Below, in pieces: positions 23,787 through 33,819 of a DNA stretch of 64,000 nt. The notes under the pieces were generated by a model, which did no database searches, was not told the DNA's origin, and saw nothing but the letters and a program-made list of their open reading frames with translations. This stretch comes from Polytrichum commune. Lineage: Eukaryota > Streptophyta > Polytrichopsida > Polytrichales > Polytrichaceae. Position numbers and translations under genes: made by a program. The stretch covers positions 20,323,501 through 20,387,500 of the forward strand of contig OX485805.1 in the NCBI GenBank assembly GCA_950295325.1. Direction: 5' to 3'. Position 1 is the first letter of the stretch. Each line of letters opens with the position of its first letter.

Positions 23787-24521
23787 CTGCAACAACAAGA
23801 AAATAAATCAGACCTAACTGAAAAAAAAATCCTAAACCAATCTGCATGTACTTCTGCAAAGAAATGACAAATGCCTCACATGAAATGTACTTGATCGACT
23901 TGTGGAAGTGAACACCGCGAACATGGCCATCATGCTCAGATCTGCTTGCGGGATCCAAATTAAAGGCAAGGAAAATGAAACCCCTTCACGATCCAAAACG
24001 CATCCTTCCATGGCACAAAACATCTTCAAAAGCTCACGACGAAACTCTTGCGTTGCAAGCAAGGGGGGGATCTATTGGGGGCACGAGCAATCAGAGCATG
24101 GGTAGTGAAGAAGAGGAGTTGGCAACTAGACGGAGGAAGAGGGGTGTCGGTTCAAGTCACATTCTCCCTCACAATGTCGACGATAGATCAAGCGGAAAGG
24201 GAGGGACTTGTTGTGTCCAAGAGCAACCATAGCATTATGGGCAAGCAGGAAGAGGAGTCACGGTTCAAGGCCAATTCACTCACTATCTTTAATAATATGA
24301 AACATGTATCAATGACCTGGTTAAAACAATTACATGATTGACAGGAGACTTATTTGAAGCATTTTTTGAACTATACATTATCTTTTCGTACATGCATTCC
24401 TGGATGGTCGATGTTTATGAAATTTTTGTTCCTTAGTAGTTGTTTATTCACATGGTTTTAGGAGCATTGTTGTCTCCCACAAGATATATGTGTGGGTGTG
24501 CATGCACATTGTACACACACA

Positions 24522-24618
24522 AATATATCTATATAGATATATAGATATATAGATATATAGATATATAGATATATAGATATATATAAATATATAAATATAT
24601 AGATATATATAGATATGT
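24522..24618. repeat. AT-rich microsatellite (TATAGA)n
   Basis: About 95 bases of repeated ATATAGAT/TATAGATA units. It has no coding meaning. Confidence 0.85.
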
Positions 24619-24827
24619 TGTTGCCACATCATTCCTCCAATCCCACTACAGTAGCAACAGTTGGAGGCTTTTTTGGAAAAGAGTTAATAAAAACAATAAA
24701 AAATGAAATCCTTCCCCTACCCTCCTTATGATTTTGTCAACTCCCACATGTACCGTATTTGATATAACCATGTGTGGTTAACCACCATGGGGATGTTTGG
24801 TTGTGCTTGTATGGCAGTATTAGAGAG

Positions 24828-25068
24828 CAGTGATTGGGGAGATTTTTGAACATAATCGGTCGAGATCTTAGTGTTTGCAAGTCCAACCGGTTACATGTTG
24901 ACATCCTCCGCCTTTCCTTTATTAAATTGGGGTATATTCTCCTATAAATTCCTCTAAAATGATCACTAATTTTCCTGCAGTCTCGAGCTTCAACCATTTA
25001 TTTCTCAAACTCAACCAGTTCATTTGTACTCCAGTAACTAACTGCCGGTTCTCCCCGATCATTCATTG
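24828..25068 (-). mobile_element. hAT-like MITE copy (241 bp, TSD TTAGAGAG)
   Basis: A perfect 8-bp duplication TTAGAGAG flanks it (24820-24827 and 25069-25076). In plus-strand reading it starts CAGTGATTGGGGAGA and ends CTCCCCGATCATTCATTG, an end carrying four extra bases. Its orientation is opposite to the 12095 copy. Confidence 0.85.
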
Positions 25069-25108
25069 TTAGAGAGATTTAAGGCCAAGGTCTAGGGAAG
25101 GAACAAAT

Positions 25109-25158
25109 TCAACCGGTTCATTTGTAACTAACTGTTGGTTCTCCCCGAGCATTCATTG
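25109..25158 (-). repeat. Tandem partial duplication of the MITE end plus flank
   Basis: The end of the preceding MITE (AACCGGTTCATTTGTAACTA to CCCCGAGCATTCATTG) is repeated, and so is its downstream flank TTAGAGAGATTTAAGGCCAAGG. The duplicated unit of about 90 bp therefore arose after insertion, probably by slippage or unequal exchange. Confidence 0.75.
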
Positions 25159-25285
25159 TTAGAGAGATTTAAGGCCAAGGTCTAGGGGAGGAATTAGTCG
25201 TTGTACAAAAAACTACGAGAGTTACAAATTACCCATCATACAGTAACATGAGTGCACGACTTGGGTGTGCACCCCTCCCCATTTC

Positions 25286-25531
25286 GGCTGGGGATTCGTG
25301 GCACTCAAGTAAAATCATCCATCCAAGATATCGTGGATGAAGTGGCTCCAATAAAAAAAGCCCCCCTATGGGGTTGAGGGCCGATTCATTTGAATGTGAC
25401 GTCACTAGACTAATTCGGGGCCTTTGACTCTATTTCCGGAATCAAATTTCCCAAAAATAGCCATTTAGATGATTCCTGTGTTTTTTTCATCCGCACGGAT
25501 GATTTTACTTGAGTGCCACGAATCCCCGGCC
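25286..25531. mobile_element. Fold-back TIR element (246 bp)
   Basis: About 35 bases at each end are inverted repeats (GGCTGGGGATTCGTGGCACT inward, and its complement ending CCCCGGCC), with one or two mismatches. The flanks CCCATTTC and CCCTATTTC look like an 8-9 bp duplication with one indel. The middle is unique. The class could be hAT or Mutator. Confidence 0.65.
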
Positions 25532-25540
25532 CCCTATTTC

Positions 25541-26278
25541 AAGCTGCTACATGTACGTATGAGTTAACCATTAGAAAGGGCTTTATATAGCTGGTGCTTC
25601 TGAGTCGTTTGGGCCTTATGATTGATTGCACACTTTACCGCACGCAACAAAAGCCAACCCAACGTTTTTTTCCTTCTTATTGGGTTTAACACATGACGAA
25701 ATATCACGACTGACACAAGGATTTTCAGTCCTTTGCTCTAACCAGCTCTTGATCTGCTTTGCGCTCCAAGAAAGCGAAAAAAACTATTTGAGCCGATGTC
25801 TTGTCATACAATTTTTCAAACTCCTAGTCTTATGAATTCAAGACGAATATATTCCCGAAGTGATCCTTTTGTCAAAGCTGTCAGTACGGAAGGCAGCTGC
25901 TTGGAATAAAGCCTTAACAAAATTGTCGTGTAGCACAACGCAAGGTTGACCTCAAAATAAGGCTAAAAAAATAAGAGTGGAAATCAAAAGCTTCCGTGTG
26001 GTCTAGAGCTAAATGTAGATATCCCATAACACATTCAAGTAGCGAATGATTCAACTTCCTATAAAAGCCCCTGGAATATACCCATAGGGCCGCTATGGCT
26101 GGAAAGCCAGGAAGAAATATGGACCTGCGTCCTCGGGATCTTTTGGAAAAAGAGTAAACATTTATGTTACAATTTTTAGCTCCATTGTATTCCAATCTCA
26201 GTGGTCTTATTCTATGTCCTTTGTTAGGAAACATTATTCTTTTTGTTATCCCTGATTTCAGAATACGACTGATACGAA
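25541..26278. other. No gene recognised
   Basis: A gap between two mobile elements without supported coding sequence. Confidence 0.35.
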
Positions 26279-26387
26279 CAGTGTTCGGGGAGGACCGGTG
26301 CTTAGTTGCAGATGAACCGGTTGAGTTTGAGAAAGAACCACCGGTTGAAGTTCAAGACTTCAAGAGAATTACCGATCACTTTAGAGG
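26279..26387 (+). mobile_element. hAT-like MITE, left half (split by the Gypsy element)
   Basis: It begins CAGTGTTCGGGGAGGACC and follows the family consensus to TTTAGAGG, where the LTR retrotransposon starts. The right half resumes with AAGGAATCTATAG at 37177. The left 8-bp flank is GATACGAA; its partner is not recognisable. Confidence 0.82.
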
Positions 26388-26930
26388 TGTCGTGTAAACT
26401 AAGATCGTTAAATACAACAGATCAAGTGTCGTCATCAACATCAATTAGCAAAATAAACATAGCAAACTAATATGCTAAACAACCACCTCTTCAAGATGAG
26501 GGTTTCTCTCTCCAAGCTCAAGAAACTAAGAAGTCTCCTTACAAGCTTAAGAAACTATGAAATTCACACACAAGAGTCAAGCTATCTCTCACTCCACAAA
26601 GGGAGAATCCAAGAGTGCAAGTGATGGAGAAAGAATGCAAAGGCTTTACTCATGATCTACTACACCATAGCCATAAGATAGCAACAACAAGCTCTCTCTC
26701 TCTCTCTCAAAACACACTCACAAGACTTGACTTGACAACAATGGCAAGTCAAAATGCCTTCCTCTCCACATAACCCCAATCCTATGTGAATTTCATTCAT
26801 GGAGTGGATGAACAACTAACTAGGACTCCCAATGGAGTCCATAATCCATCCAAACACACATGGACTCCTAATGGAGTCCATTTACTCCTAATTTGACGTG
26901 ACTTAGCCCCCGATGTCGCCTCACGTGACA
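26388..26930 (-). repeat. 3' LTR of the Gypsy element
   Basis: In plus-strand reading it starts TGTCGTGTAAAC and ends CACGTGACA, giving TG...CA tips. Positions 26496-26930 match the other LTR (36741-37176) almost base for base. The only difference I could see is the length of a CT tract near 26696-26711. The first 108 bases (26388-26495) have no counterpart in the other LTR. Confidence 0.8.
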
Positions 26931-26932
26931 GC

Positions 26933-27040
26933 TGTTGTGTAAACTAAGATCGTTAAACACAACAGATCGAATGTCGTCATCAACATCAATTAGCAAAATA
27001 AACATAGCAAACTAATATGCTAAACAACCACCTCTTCAAG
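26933..27040 (-). repeat. Extra copy of the LTR edge (108 bp direct repeat)
   Basis: This repeats 26388-26495 with only four transitions and lies between the LTR body and the polypurine tract. In element orientation it is an LTR-end segment placed upstream of the LTR, as if a partial second LTR had been added during reverse transcription or by recombination. Confidence 0.75.
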
Positions 27041-27050
27041 TGCCCCCCTA
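27041..27050 (-). promoter_or_regulatory. Polypurine tract (AGGGGGGCA on the minus strand)
   Basis: A G-rich tract directly inside the 3' LTR complex, at the position where Ty3/Gypsy elements prime plus-strand DNA synthesis. Confidence 0.55.
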
Positions 27051-27364
27051 GCAGATAAGGAGCCACTCCAATCGGCTAGGAACAAACACACTCATCGGTA
27101 GAGGTGTTGAACATGATGAAGTTGTTGCTACATCTGTACATATCCAATTGGGTAGTGGTAATCTAAGGAATTAAATTCATGGTTGAGAAAGTAACCCAAG
27201 AACTGTAGGCTGGGTGCAATGTGAGCCCCATTCTTAATCGCCTTCAACAACTTATGTTGAATTCTTTGATAACTCTCCCAATGTGATTTTCAATCCCATA
27301 AAACTTCCGACCAACTAGATAACAACTTCACCACAAAGACATGTGGCAAACATCCACAAAGTCC

Positions 27365-28720
27365 CTAATCATGACCATTAACGGACATGTAGTGAGAGGC
27401 TTTCCGACAACGAGGACAAACCCAATTGCCAGAAGGAAGAGTCAAAAGGGGAGGTGTCAAACATGCCATGTGCCATCCACGTTGACAATGATCGCACAAT
27501 AACATCGTTGCAGCTCCTTTCTTCTCTCCATACACATAACAAGGCAGACCCTGTGGTACAACCGCCAACTCGGGATGCACAGAGCCGTCGATGGGAAGGT
27601 GATATGGAGCACAATTCTTTGAATGCTCATGACATTCCCGTCCATCCTTGCCTTCAAGCAATAATATACCACTTGGTAAAACATCTTTTATCCGCAAAAT
27701 TGTGCGCCCAGCCTTGACATGCAATGTCGTAGGCGCCTCCCGTTGCAAGTAAACATAATCCCCCTTGGAAAATCTACAAACCTGAGGTCGATAAGCTTCA
27801 CTGCGGATCTGGACATACCGTAATGCATCACGATGTTGAGTTATGTTTAAGTTCTCCATGGCCAAAGGTATGGCCTTTTGAAAGAATTCTGCTCGGTCAT
27901 GAAGACATTGAGCCCAAACATCTGGATCATCCAAGTCTACCACAGGAGCCAATTTCTCTCGCACAGAGCTAGGTAAAATTGGTTCCCGTCCATACAAGAG
28001 TTGGTAAAGACTATAGGATGCCAAAGAGGCTTGCCTGCTGAAACGGTAACCCATTGCTATCCATGGTAACATTAAGTCCCAATCGCGATGGTTGCCATGA
28101 AACAACCCATACTTCCGCAAACCGCGCTTGACAGTCTGAACAACTCGTTCAGCTAAGCCATCTGTCTCAGGGTGATCTCTGGAAGTTGTTCGATGATCAA
28201 TCAAAGCCTTAATACACAAAGCCTCGAAAGATCCAAGAAATTCTCTCCCTTGATCCGTCAATAACTCTGCAGGTGCTCCAAACCGTGCCAAAACTCGATC
28301 AAGAAATGCCATAGCCACCAATTCTGAGGAATTTTGGGAAGAGCCACGAGTTCAATCCACTTACTAAAATGCTCCACCATCACAAGTACATACTTTGCCC
28401 CACGTGGAGTGATAGTAAGCGGTCCGGCAAAATCCAAAGACCAACGATATCCCAAGCCCATAATAGGTAAAGGCTGAAATTGAGGTGATAAAGTATTAAA
28501 ACTTGACCTGACCCGGTCACATACTTCACACCTAGAAACATAAGTGGCAACCTGTTGATACATCCCAGTCCACCAATATTGGTTGCGCAACATAGAGTGT
28601 GTCTTGCGCACTCCAAAATGTCCAAACTCCTCGTGCACTTGCCGCACTAAAGAAGCTCTTTGACCTGGCCTTGGAACGATGCGCCTCGTTCCGTTTGGCC
28701 ACACACGAAATAACAAGCCG
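27365..28720 (-). pseudogene. Gypsy integrase with C-terminal PHD finger
   Basis: The N-terminal zinc module is HEEFGHFG...CEVCDRV. The catalytic core shows SLDFAGPL, LLTDQGREF and GLAERVVQTVKRG, the DDE residues. A frameshift near 28320 separates the first Asp from the rest. After the core comes a KGDYVYLQREAP strand typical of the integrase C-terminal domain. The last 50 residues form a PHD-like zinc finger: PCYVYG, CDHC, HMAC, CPRC. The second ligand is Tyr (TAT) where the pattern wants Cys (TGT), one G-to-A change. PHD fingers commonly read the histone H3 tail, so it could steer integration the way chromodomains do; that is inference. A stop (TAG) at about 28725 separates this from the RNase H part. 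Confidence 0.85.
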
Positions 28721-28725
28721 TTTGC

Positions 28726-29460
28726 CTAACGAAACCTTGTTATTCGATGGCTAACTCTATCTCGCTCCATAGCAGATAGTCCAAGAAGAAATATCCCTTG
28801 TTGAAGTTTGTGCAAGACCGCCTGGTCTTCCCACACATCACTAACAATGACAGATTTATCAACCTCCTCATTTTGTTCTTCCATAAGGATCTCAGCAGCC
28901 CATCCCGACATCATTGTGAGATATGTGGCAGCATGCCAACCTGACACTGACTCACGATCATAATCTCCATGCCACCTGGCTCCAGTTAAATCCTCATCTG
29001 AAGGACTTGGATTGTGAGACAATCCGTCTGCATCCAAGTTGGCAATTCATGTTCGGTGAACAACTTCAAAGTCATATTCTTGAAGTAACAATGCCCACCT
29101 AGCAAGTTTCCCGGTGAGTTTATCTGATTCCATAAGTCATTTTAAAGACTGATGATCAGTCACCAAAGTAAATTTTTGCCCATACAAATAAGGTCGAAAA
29201 TGTGCAATGGCCCAAACGCCCCTAAGGCCTCGCCTTCATAAGAAGAATAATTAGATTCAGCATTATAATTGCTTCTAGATGCATAAGACACCACATATTC
29301 TTTTCCCTCTTCATCTTTCTGTGTCAATACCGCTACCAACCCCACTGCACTCCAATCCGTGTGCAATTGAAAAACTCTAGACACATCTGGGCGTCGAAGC
29401 ACTGGCGCTGAACCGAGCCTCTGCTTCAATGTATCAAATGCTTGTTGTTATTCCCGACTC
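28726..29460 (-). pseudogene. Gypsy RNase H and connection region
   Basis: LRRPDVSRVFQLHTDWSAVG carries the first catalytic Asp, YEGEALG the Glu, and VTDHQSLK a further Asp in a second frame. A one-base shift lies near 29215, and further stops follow SLK and VVHRT. The sense resumes at LDADGLSHNPS, the typical ADALSR-like end of the domain, and then a linker to the integrase. It would degrade the RNA strand during reverse transcription. The start is fused to the RT end in intact relatives; here a foreign LTR intervenes. Confidence 0.8.
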
Positions 29461-29566
29461 CAAATCCATGGTTGGTCTTTCCCCGTGAGAATGGTGAGAG
29501 GTTTGGCAATCAAACTAAAATTTTTGACAAACCTTATATAATAATTTGCCAATCCTAGAAATGCCC

Positions 29567-30512
29567 TGTCGCAACCCTTGCTAGGTCCCTTAACAATCTT
29601 GCCAATTTTCATTTCTAGCAAAGATTACGAGCGCTAACCCTTCGCATTCCGCCATGCTAATGGATAGCTCCTCTTACCCCAAACCAATAGTTCATAGGAG
29701 GGAACCAACCCTCCTACTTTGCTTTCGGGACTCACCCCTTAATCGGTAACCCATTTCCCCAATGTGGACTTCCATCCATGGAAGTCCAATCCTATGTTGA
29801 TCATCGCGTTGCCGGAGCAACACTACAACAACCCGAACCATACTAGGCAACTATGGCCTCACAATAGGCCAAAGCCCATGGAGGCCTTGCCATTCGGCCT
29901 CGGGTGGGTGAGGCCACACCACCTCACCCATATAAGCCTCTAGGACTTTACACAGGGCCCCTACCCCACCGTGAACCAACCTCTTGTCTCTCTACCAAGA
30001 GTTGGGGCCAAGTGGACATTCTCCCTTAGCCGCTGGGCTAAGAAGCCTCTAGCAGCTTCAGACCATCATAACTTCCTTGTATGATGTCTTCATCTACGTT
30101 TCACGTAGATGCCGATGGACTCCTCACTTGCCCCATTTGGGCAAGTTATGAGGACGTTATGCCTCTTTGAACCTTGGCAGTCCCGGGAGTCACTCCCAGG
30201 CACTGCTGCACCAGGGCGCTGTCCTGGGACAGCGCCCCACTCAAATGGCCATAACTCCTAGCTCACACCTCCGATTGAGGTGTTCTTGAGCATTCTAGAA
30301 TCACCACGCCATGAGCTACGCATAGCTCATGGCCTTACCCTCATGCTTCCTAGTCTCAGTGGGTGGGAGGCGTTCCCAACGCCCGGGGCCCTCACCCACA
30401 CTAGGATCACTTGGGCCCTCTCACCAATGGCGCCACAAGTCCCGGGTGTCACTCCGGGATCCCCCTTGTGCCCATGGTGTTTCGGGCATTCCTTATGGAG
30501 AGGTGCGCGACA
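29567..30512 (+). mobile_element. Solo LTR of a second retrotransposon family (946 bp, TSD TGCCC)
   Basis: The tips are TGTCGCAACC and GTGCGCGACA, so TG...CA with a short inverted repeat. TGCCC at 29562-29566 and 30513-30517 is a perfect 5-bp duplication. It interrupts the Gypsy element between RT and RNase H. A second copy of the same LTR lies at 45253-46232. It is GC-richer than its surroundings and contains no protein domain. Confidence 0.85.
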
Positions 30513-31444
30513 TGCCCGAAGTCGTGGTACATCACTAGGTGCGGGAATTTTATGCAAAACATCCACCTTCGCCTGTTGCACACCAAGATCGTCAGGAACA
30601 ATCATGTGGCCTAAATAAGGCAATTGATCATAGAAAACTTACATTTGCCATGATGTAAATGGAGTCCCCACCATTGTAATCGTTCAAATACCGCTTGCAA
30701 ATGTCTCACATGATCATATGGACTATTACTAAAGATGATACCATCATCAATGTAACATGTAGCAAACGGTAAACCAGCCAATAATTGGTCCATCACCCGC
30801 TGAAATTCAGTTGGTGCATTTTTGATACCAAATTGCAAAAATTTCCAATGATAAAGTTCATCCTTGCCATCTTTATCAATTTCCCAAAATGCGGTCTTCA
30901 CCCGATCACCCAACAACAAAGGTAATTGATAATAACCAGACCTCAAATCCACAGTGCTGAAGATTCTAGCAAATCCCAGTGCATCAAATAACTCCTCTGG
31001 TATCGGTATTGGATATCGATCCGACTTGGTCTTGCTGTTGACTGAACGATAATCACCACACATCCGTTTTTCTGTCCAGTTGCCAAAGATATATTTCTTT
31101 GAAGGCATAACCGTGGCACAAGCATACTCTCCATTGAAGAGTTCAATCAATTCCGCTGCCAATAATTCTTGACATCGAGTTTGAACACCCAACCTTTCAG
31201 ATGTACTAAGTCTGTACGGCCGTCTGAAAATAAGATGGTCGTCCTCGAGTTGAATACGAACATGTTTATCTTTATATGCTTCAAGATCATGAAGACTAAA
31301 GGCAAAACAATTATGGTAAGAGCGAATAAATGCCCGTACCTTTCGTGTTTCGACACCAGTAAGTTTTGGCCCCACTTCAATTGGCCAATCGTCAAACTCC
31401 GTGATTTCCTTCTTCATAGAAGGATTGCCACTTGGTGCCAGCAC
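30513..31444 (-). pseudogene. Gypsy reverse transcriptase
   Basis: An open stretch of about 277 residues (31444-30611) reads through RT fingers and palm: CGDYRSVNSKTKSDRYPIP, FSTVDLRSGYYQLPL with the first catalytic Asp, FGIKNAPTEFQRVMD, and CYIDDGIIFS with the YIDD active site near 30745. This is the best-preserved part of the polyprotein. A frameshift and TAG near 30611 precede YLGHMIVPDDLGVQQAK, the family's thumb, before the LTR insertion. It is in a different frame from the methyltransferase upstream. Confidence 0.88.
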
Positions 31445-31789
31445 AGCTTGTGATTGCTAGTCCGTGAAGAGGGCAACACCTTTGCCCCCATCATCTGCAC
31501 TTGAATCCAAATGCTTATCTTCTCCACTACAATCAGTTTGTGTAGTTACATAGCTACCCACATATGAAGTGTCACCAAGAAATAGAAGTGGAAACATTTT
31601 ATGTGCCTCTAACTTCCTAAAATCTTAGGACAAAACCGTAAAAACACGTTGGGCTCGAAGCTCTTCCGCAACATGTTGTTTCAAAGAAAATAATCACTTG
31701 GTGTCATTGACCTCCATGTGATCCTTGGATTGCAGCTCCATTGCCCCCTGACCATTGTTCTCTGCCCTCAGATGAAGCAATTGGTCATT

Positions 31790-32800
31790 CATACGTTATT
31801 GAGCAGCAAGACAAATTCCAATTATCCACACAATGCTATTGAGATCCATAGCTTGTCCCAATAGGAAACGTCTCTGACCAACCTGAAGCCCATGAACAGC
31901 CGTGGTGCCTGTAGGAAAACCCATGGCTCATTCCCGCTCATTTGCCGTAGGCTCATCATGAGTTTGGGATTTTTGAATTCCAAACCATGTCTGGTCCACG
32001 AGATCGAAATGCAAAAGACAGTGAATATGTCACAAAAGTAGGTAGTGCACCTCTCGGAATTCCCACCTTGTAAATTAATGCAAATGGCAAGGTGTCATCC
32101 TTGGTAACTGCCAAAGAAATACGATGAGCATCTAAAATGTCATCCACCTTGCGATTCATAAGGCGGGGAATGCGGGCGATCGCCGCTGAAAGCACCTGAG
32201 GTGATACCAAATTGGTCTAAAACCAACGAGGCCGATGAGCAAAGAATCCCAAGGATGCAGCATCCAGAAATGTTGGGGTACCCAAAATTTGGTTAATGTA
32301 CTCACCATCCTTCACCACTTTGTGCCGTGTATCACCCAATAATGGCACATTTTCAAAAATGTACCCTGGCGGATTTGATTGGTGGGTAAACCACCATTGT
32401 GTCAATCGCATCAAATCCGCGAACAAACTAAACCTATGATCATCCAAACCCTGGCCAGTTCCTGCCCGTGAATGGCCTTGACAAGGTCATCCTGCAATAA
32501 TTAAATCCACGTGGCCCAATCTTCTCAAATCCTCATCACTAATCATAGTGACATCTGGAGGAAGTTGACCACAACATCCAAGAATCGCAGAGGCTGACAA
32601 TTGTGCAGGGTACCTCAACAACAATTGTTGAATGTGGTGTCGGACGGCTCTGTTGGCTGCATATCCAATATCCACATGAATATATCGCATAACTGTAATC
32701 CTAGCCTCCAACACTGCCGCCAAACCTGTGCCAATGCCCCAAAGATTTCTACAAGGACAATAGCTTCAGGTGGTGGTTGCCAACGAATGGATTGAGCAAA
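31790..32800 (-). pseudogene. Cytosine-5 DNA methyltransferase domain (DNMT3-like) inside the Gypsy polyprotein
   Basis: This would transfer a methyl group from S-adenosylmethionine to cytosine. Motifs occur in canonical order. Motif I is VEIFG then GTGLAAVLEAR, with one G missing from a run at 32737-32740. Next comes RYIHVDIGYAANRAV. Motif IV is DLIIAG, stop, PCQGHSRAGTGQG, with the catalytic Cys intact at 32478-32486. Motif VI is YIFENVP (Glu-Asn-Val at 32346-32354), and motif VIII is AHRPRWF. After a short target-recognition region come motif IX, MGFPTGTTAV, and motif X, LLGQAMDLN. The ENV...AHR-R-F and ER---GFP layout resembles DNMT3/DRM more than MET1 or CMT. Breaks are the motif-I frameshift, TGA at 32487, TAG at 32217, a frameshift near 31960, and TGA before motif IX. 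It lies between protease and RT, uninterrupted by any host-gene intron. Confidence 0.88.
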
Positions 32801-33819
32801 AGAAAATGAGGATGACGTTGGAGGTGTCTCTCCAAGCCCAAATCCGCTATAATATGTCGACAATGGTCGGATAACTCCTTAGGAGTACGCCATGGTGGAG
32901 GTGGATCCTTGAAATGTTGAGCAAAAATTTGTAAAGATGGCAAAATTTGTTGTTCTACTGCATTACAAGCGTAGTCCAATGTTTCCTCCAACAAAACTGG
33001 AGCACAAGGTAAATCCGCAACTGAACCGCTGCAACCAAACATTGCCTCCGCAACCATAGTCATAGAAGTAGCTGCAAATGCTACAGGAATAAATACCTTC
33101 ATGCCATCTCCAGAAGACCATCCCGGTCTAATCCATGCCTCTTCAGTCCAATTATCCAAACCAAAGCCAAGTGGATAAAGAGCTTGCTGACCAACAAGTA
33201 TATCATAGTTGGTAGCATTAGTAACAACACACTTCATTGACAAATGAGTGTAGGTAGGTCATGCCCCCACATTAAAAATCAAATGTAGAGGTGTCTTGGT
33301 GTAACCTGTTGCACGTTCAGTGCCCCCTACTGAAGTCACAATTGTGAATGGACAAGGATTTAAGTTTGCTGGCGTCAATCCAAGACTGTCAGCAAGTCCT
33401 TTGCCAATCATAACCAGTTGAGCACCGGAATCCATCATAACTCTCAGTGGTGTAGCACGAATAGTAGGTATATCCGCGCGTGAAACGACAAACAAAGATT
33501 TATCGTTCATCAGCCGTAGAACTCCAGGTTGCAAATTATGCCGCTCGCGAGCAGGCCTTGCAGAAATATCTGCAAGATATGCCGCTCCCGCTGCATAATT
33601 CGAAAAGGACGTGTCCACTGCTGAAATTGTTGATGGAGGAATATTAGTGTGCTTACCAAAAGCAATGATCGCCGCATCCGCAAGGCTCGCTCGCAAATTG
33701 GCTAAGTCCTCCACCTCCTCAGCCACAGGTACGTCAACAACAGCTTGGGATACTTGAAGGGATGGCAAATCCGCCTTTCCTTCTAACATTTTCCCAACTA
33801 AATGGAAAACTTCAGCAGG
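32801..33819 (-). pseudogene. Gypsy aspartic protease and linker to the methyltransferase
   Basis: The protease carries VMMDSGAQLVMIG, with the DSG active site of retropepsins, and ends in YDILVGQQALYPLGFGLD, typical of Gypsy proteases. A TGA at 33259-33261 interrupts it. After the protease, about 100 residues (FIPVAFAATSM to PKELSDHC) have no family I know, and then the methyltransferase starts after a frameshift near 32860. Its role would be cleavage of the polyprotein. Confidence 0.78.

Noticed and set aside
24444-24632. Frame of alternating Ile/Tyr residues
   Set aside because: It is the translation of a TATAGA microsatellite.
27365-27560. Chromodomain at the integrase end
   Set aside because: The C-terminal Cys/His pattern is that of a PHD finger; no chromodomain aromatic cage or helix pattern is visible.
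30280-30623. Open frames of about 100 codons on both strands within the Gypsy element
   Set aside because: They lie inside the solo LTR and recur, shifted, in its other copy at 46 kb. They are non-coding LTR sequence.
31790-32800. Reading the methyltransferase as part of a bacterial restriction-modification system or contamination
   Set aside because: It is flanked on the same strand by Gypsy protease and RT with nearly continuous sense, and its layout resembles DNMT3. No restriction enzyme is nearby.
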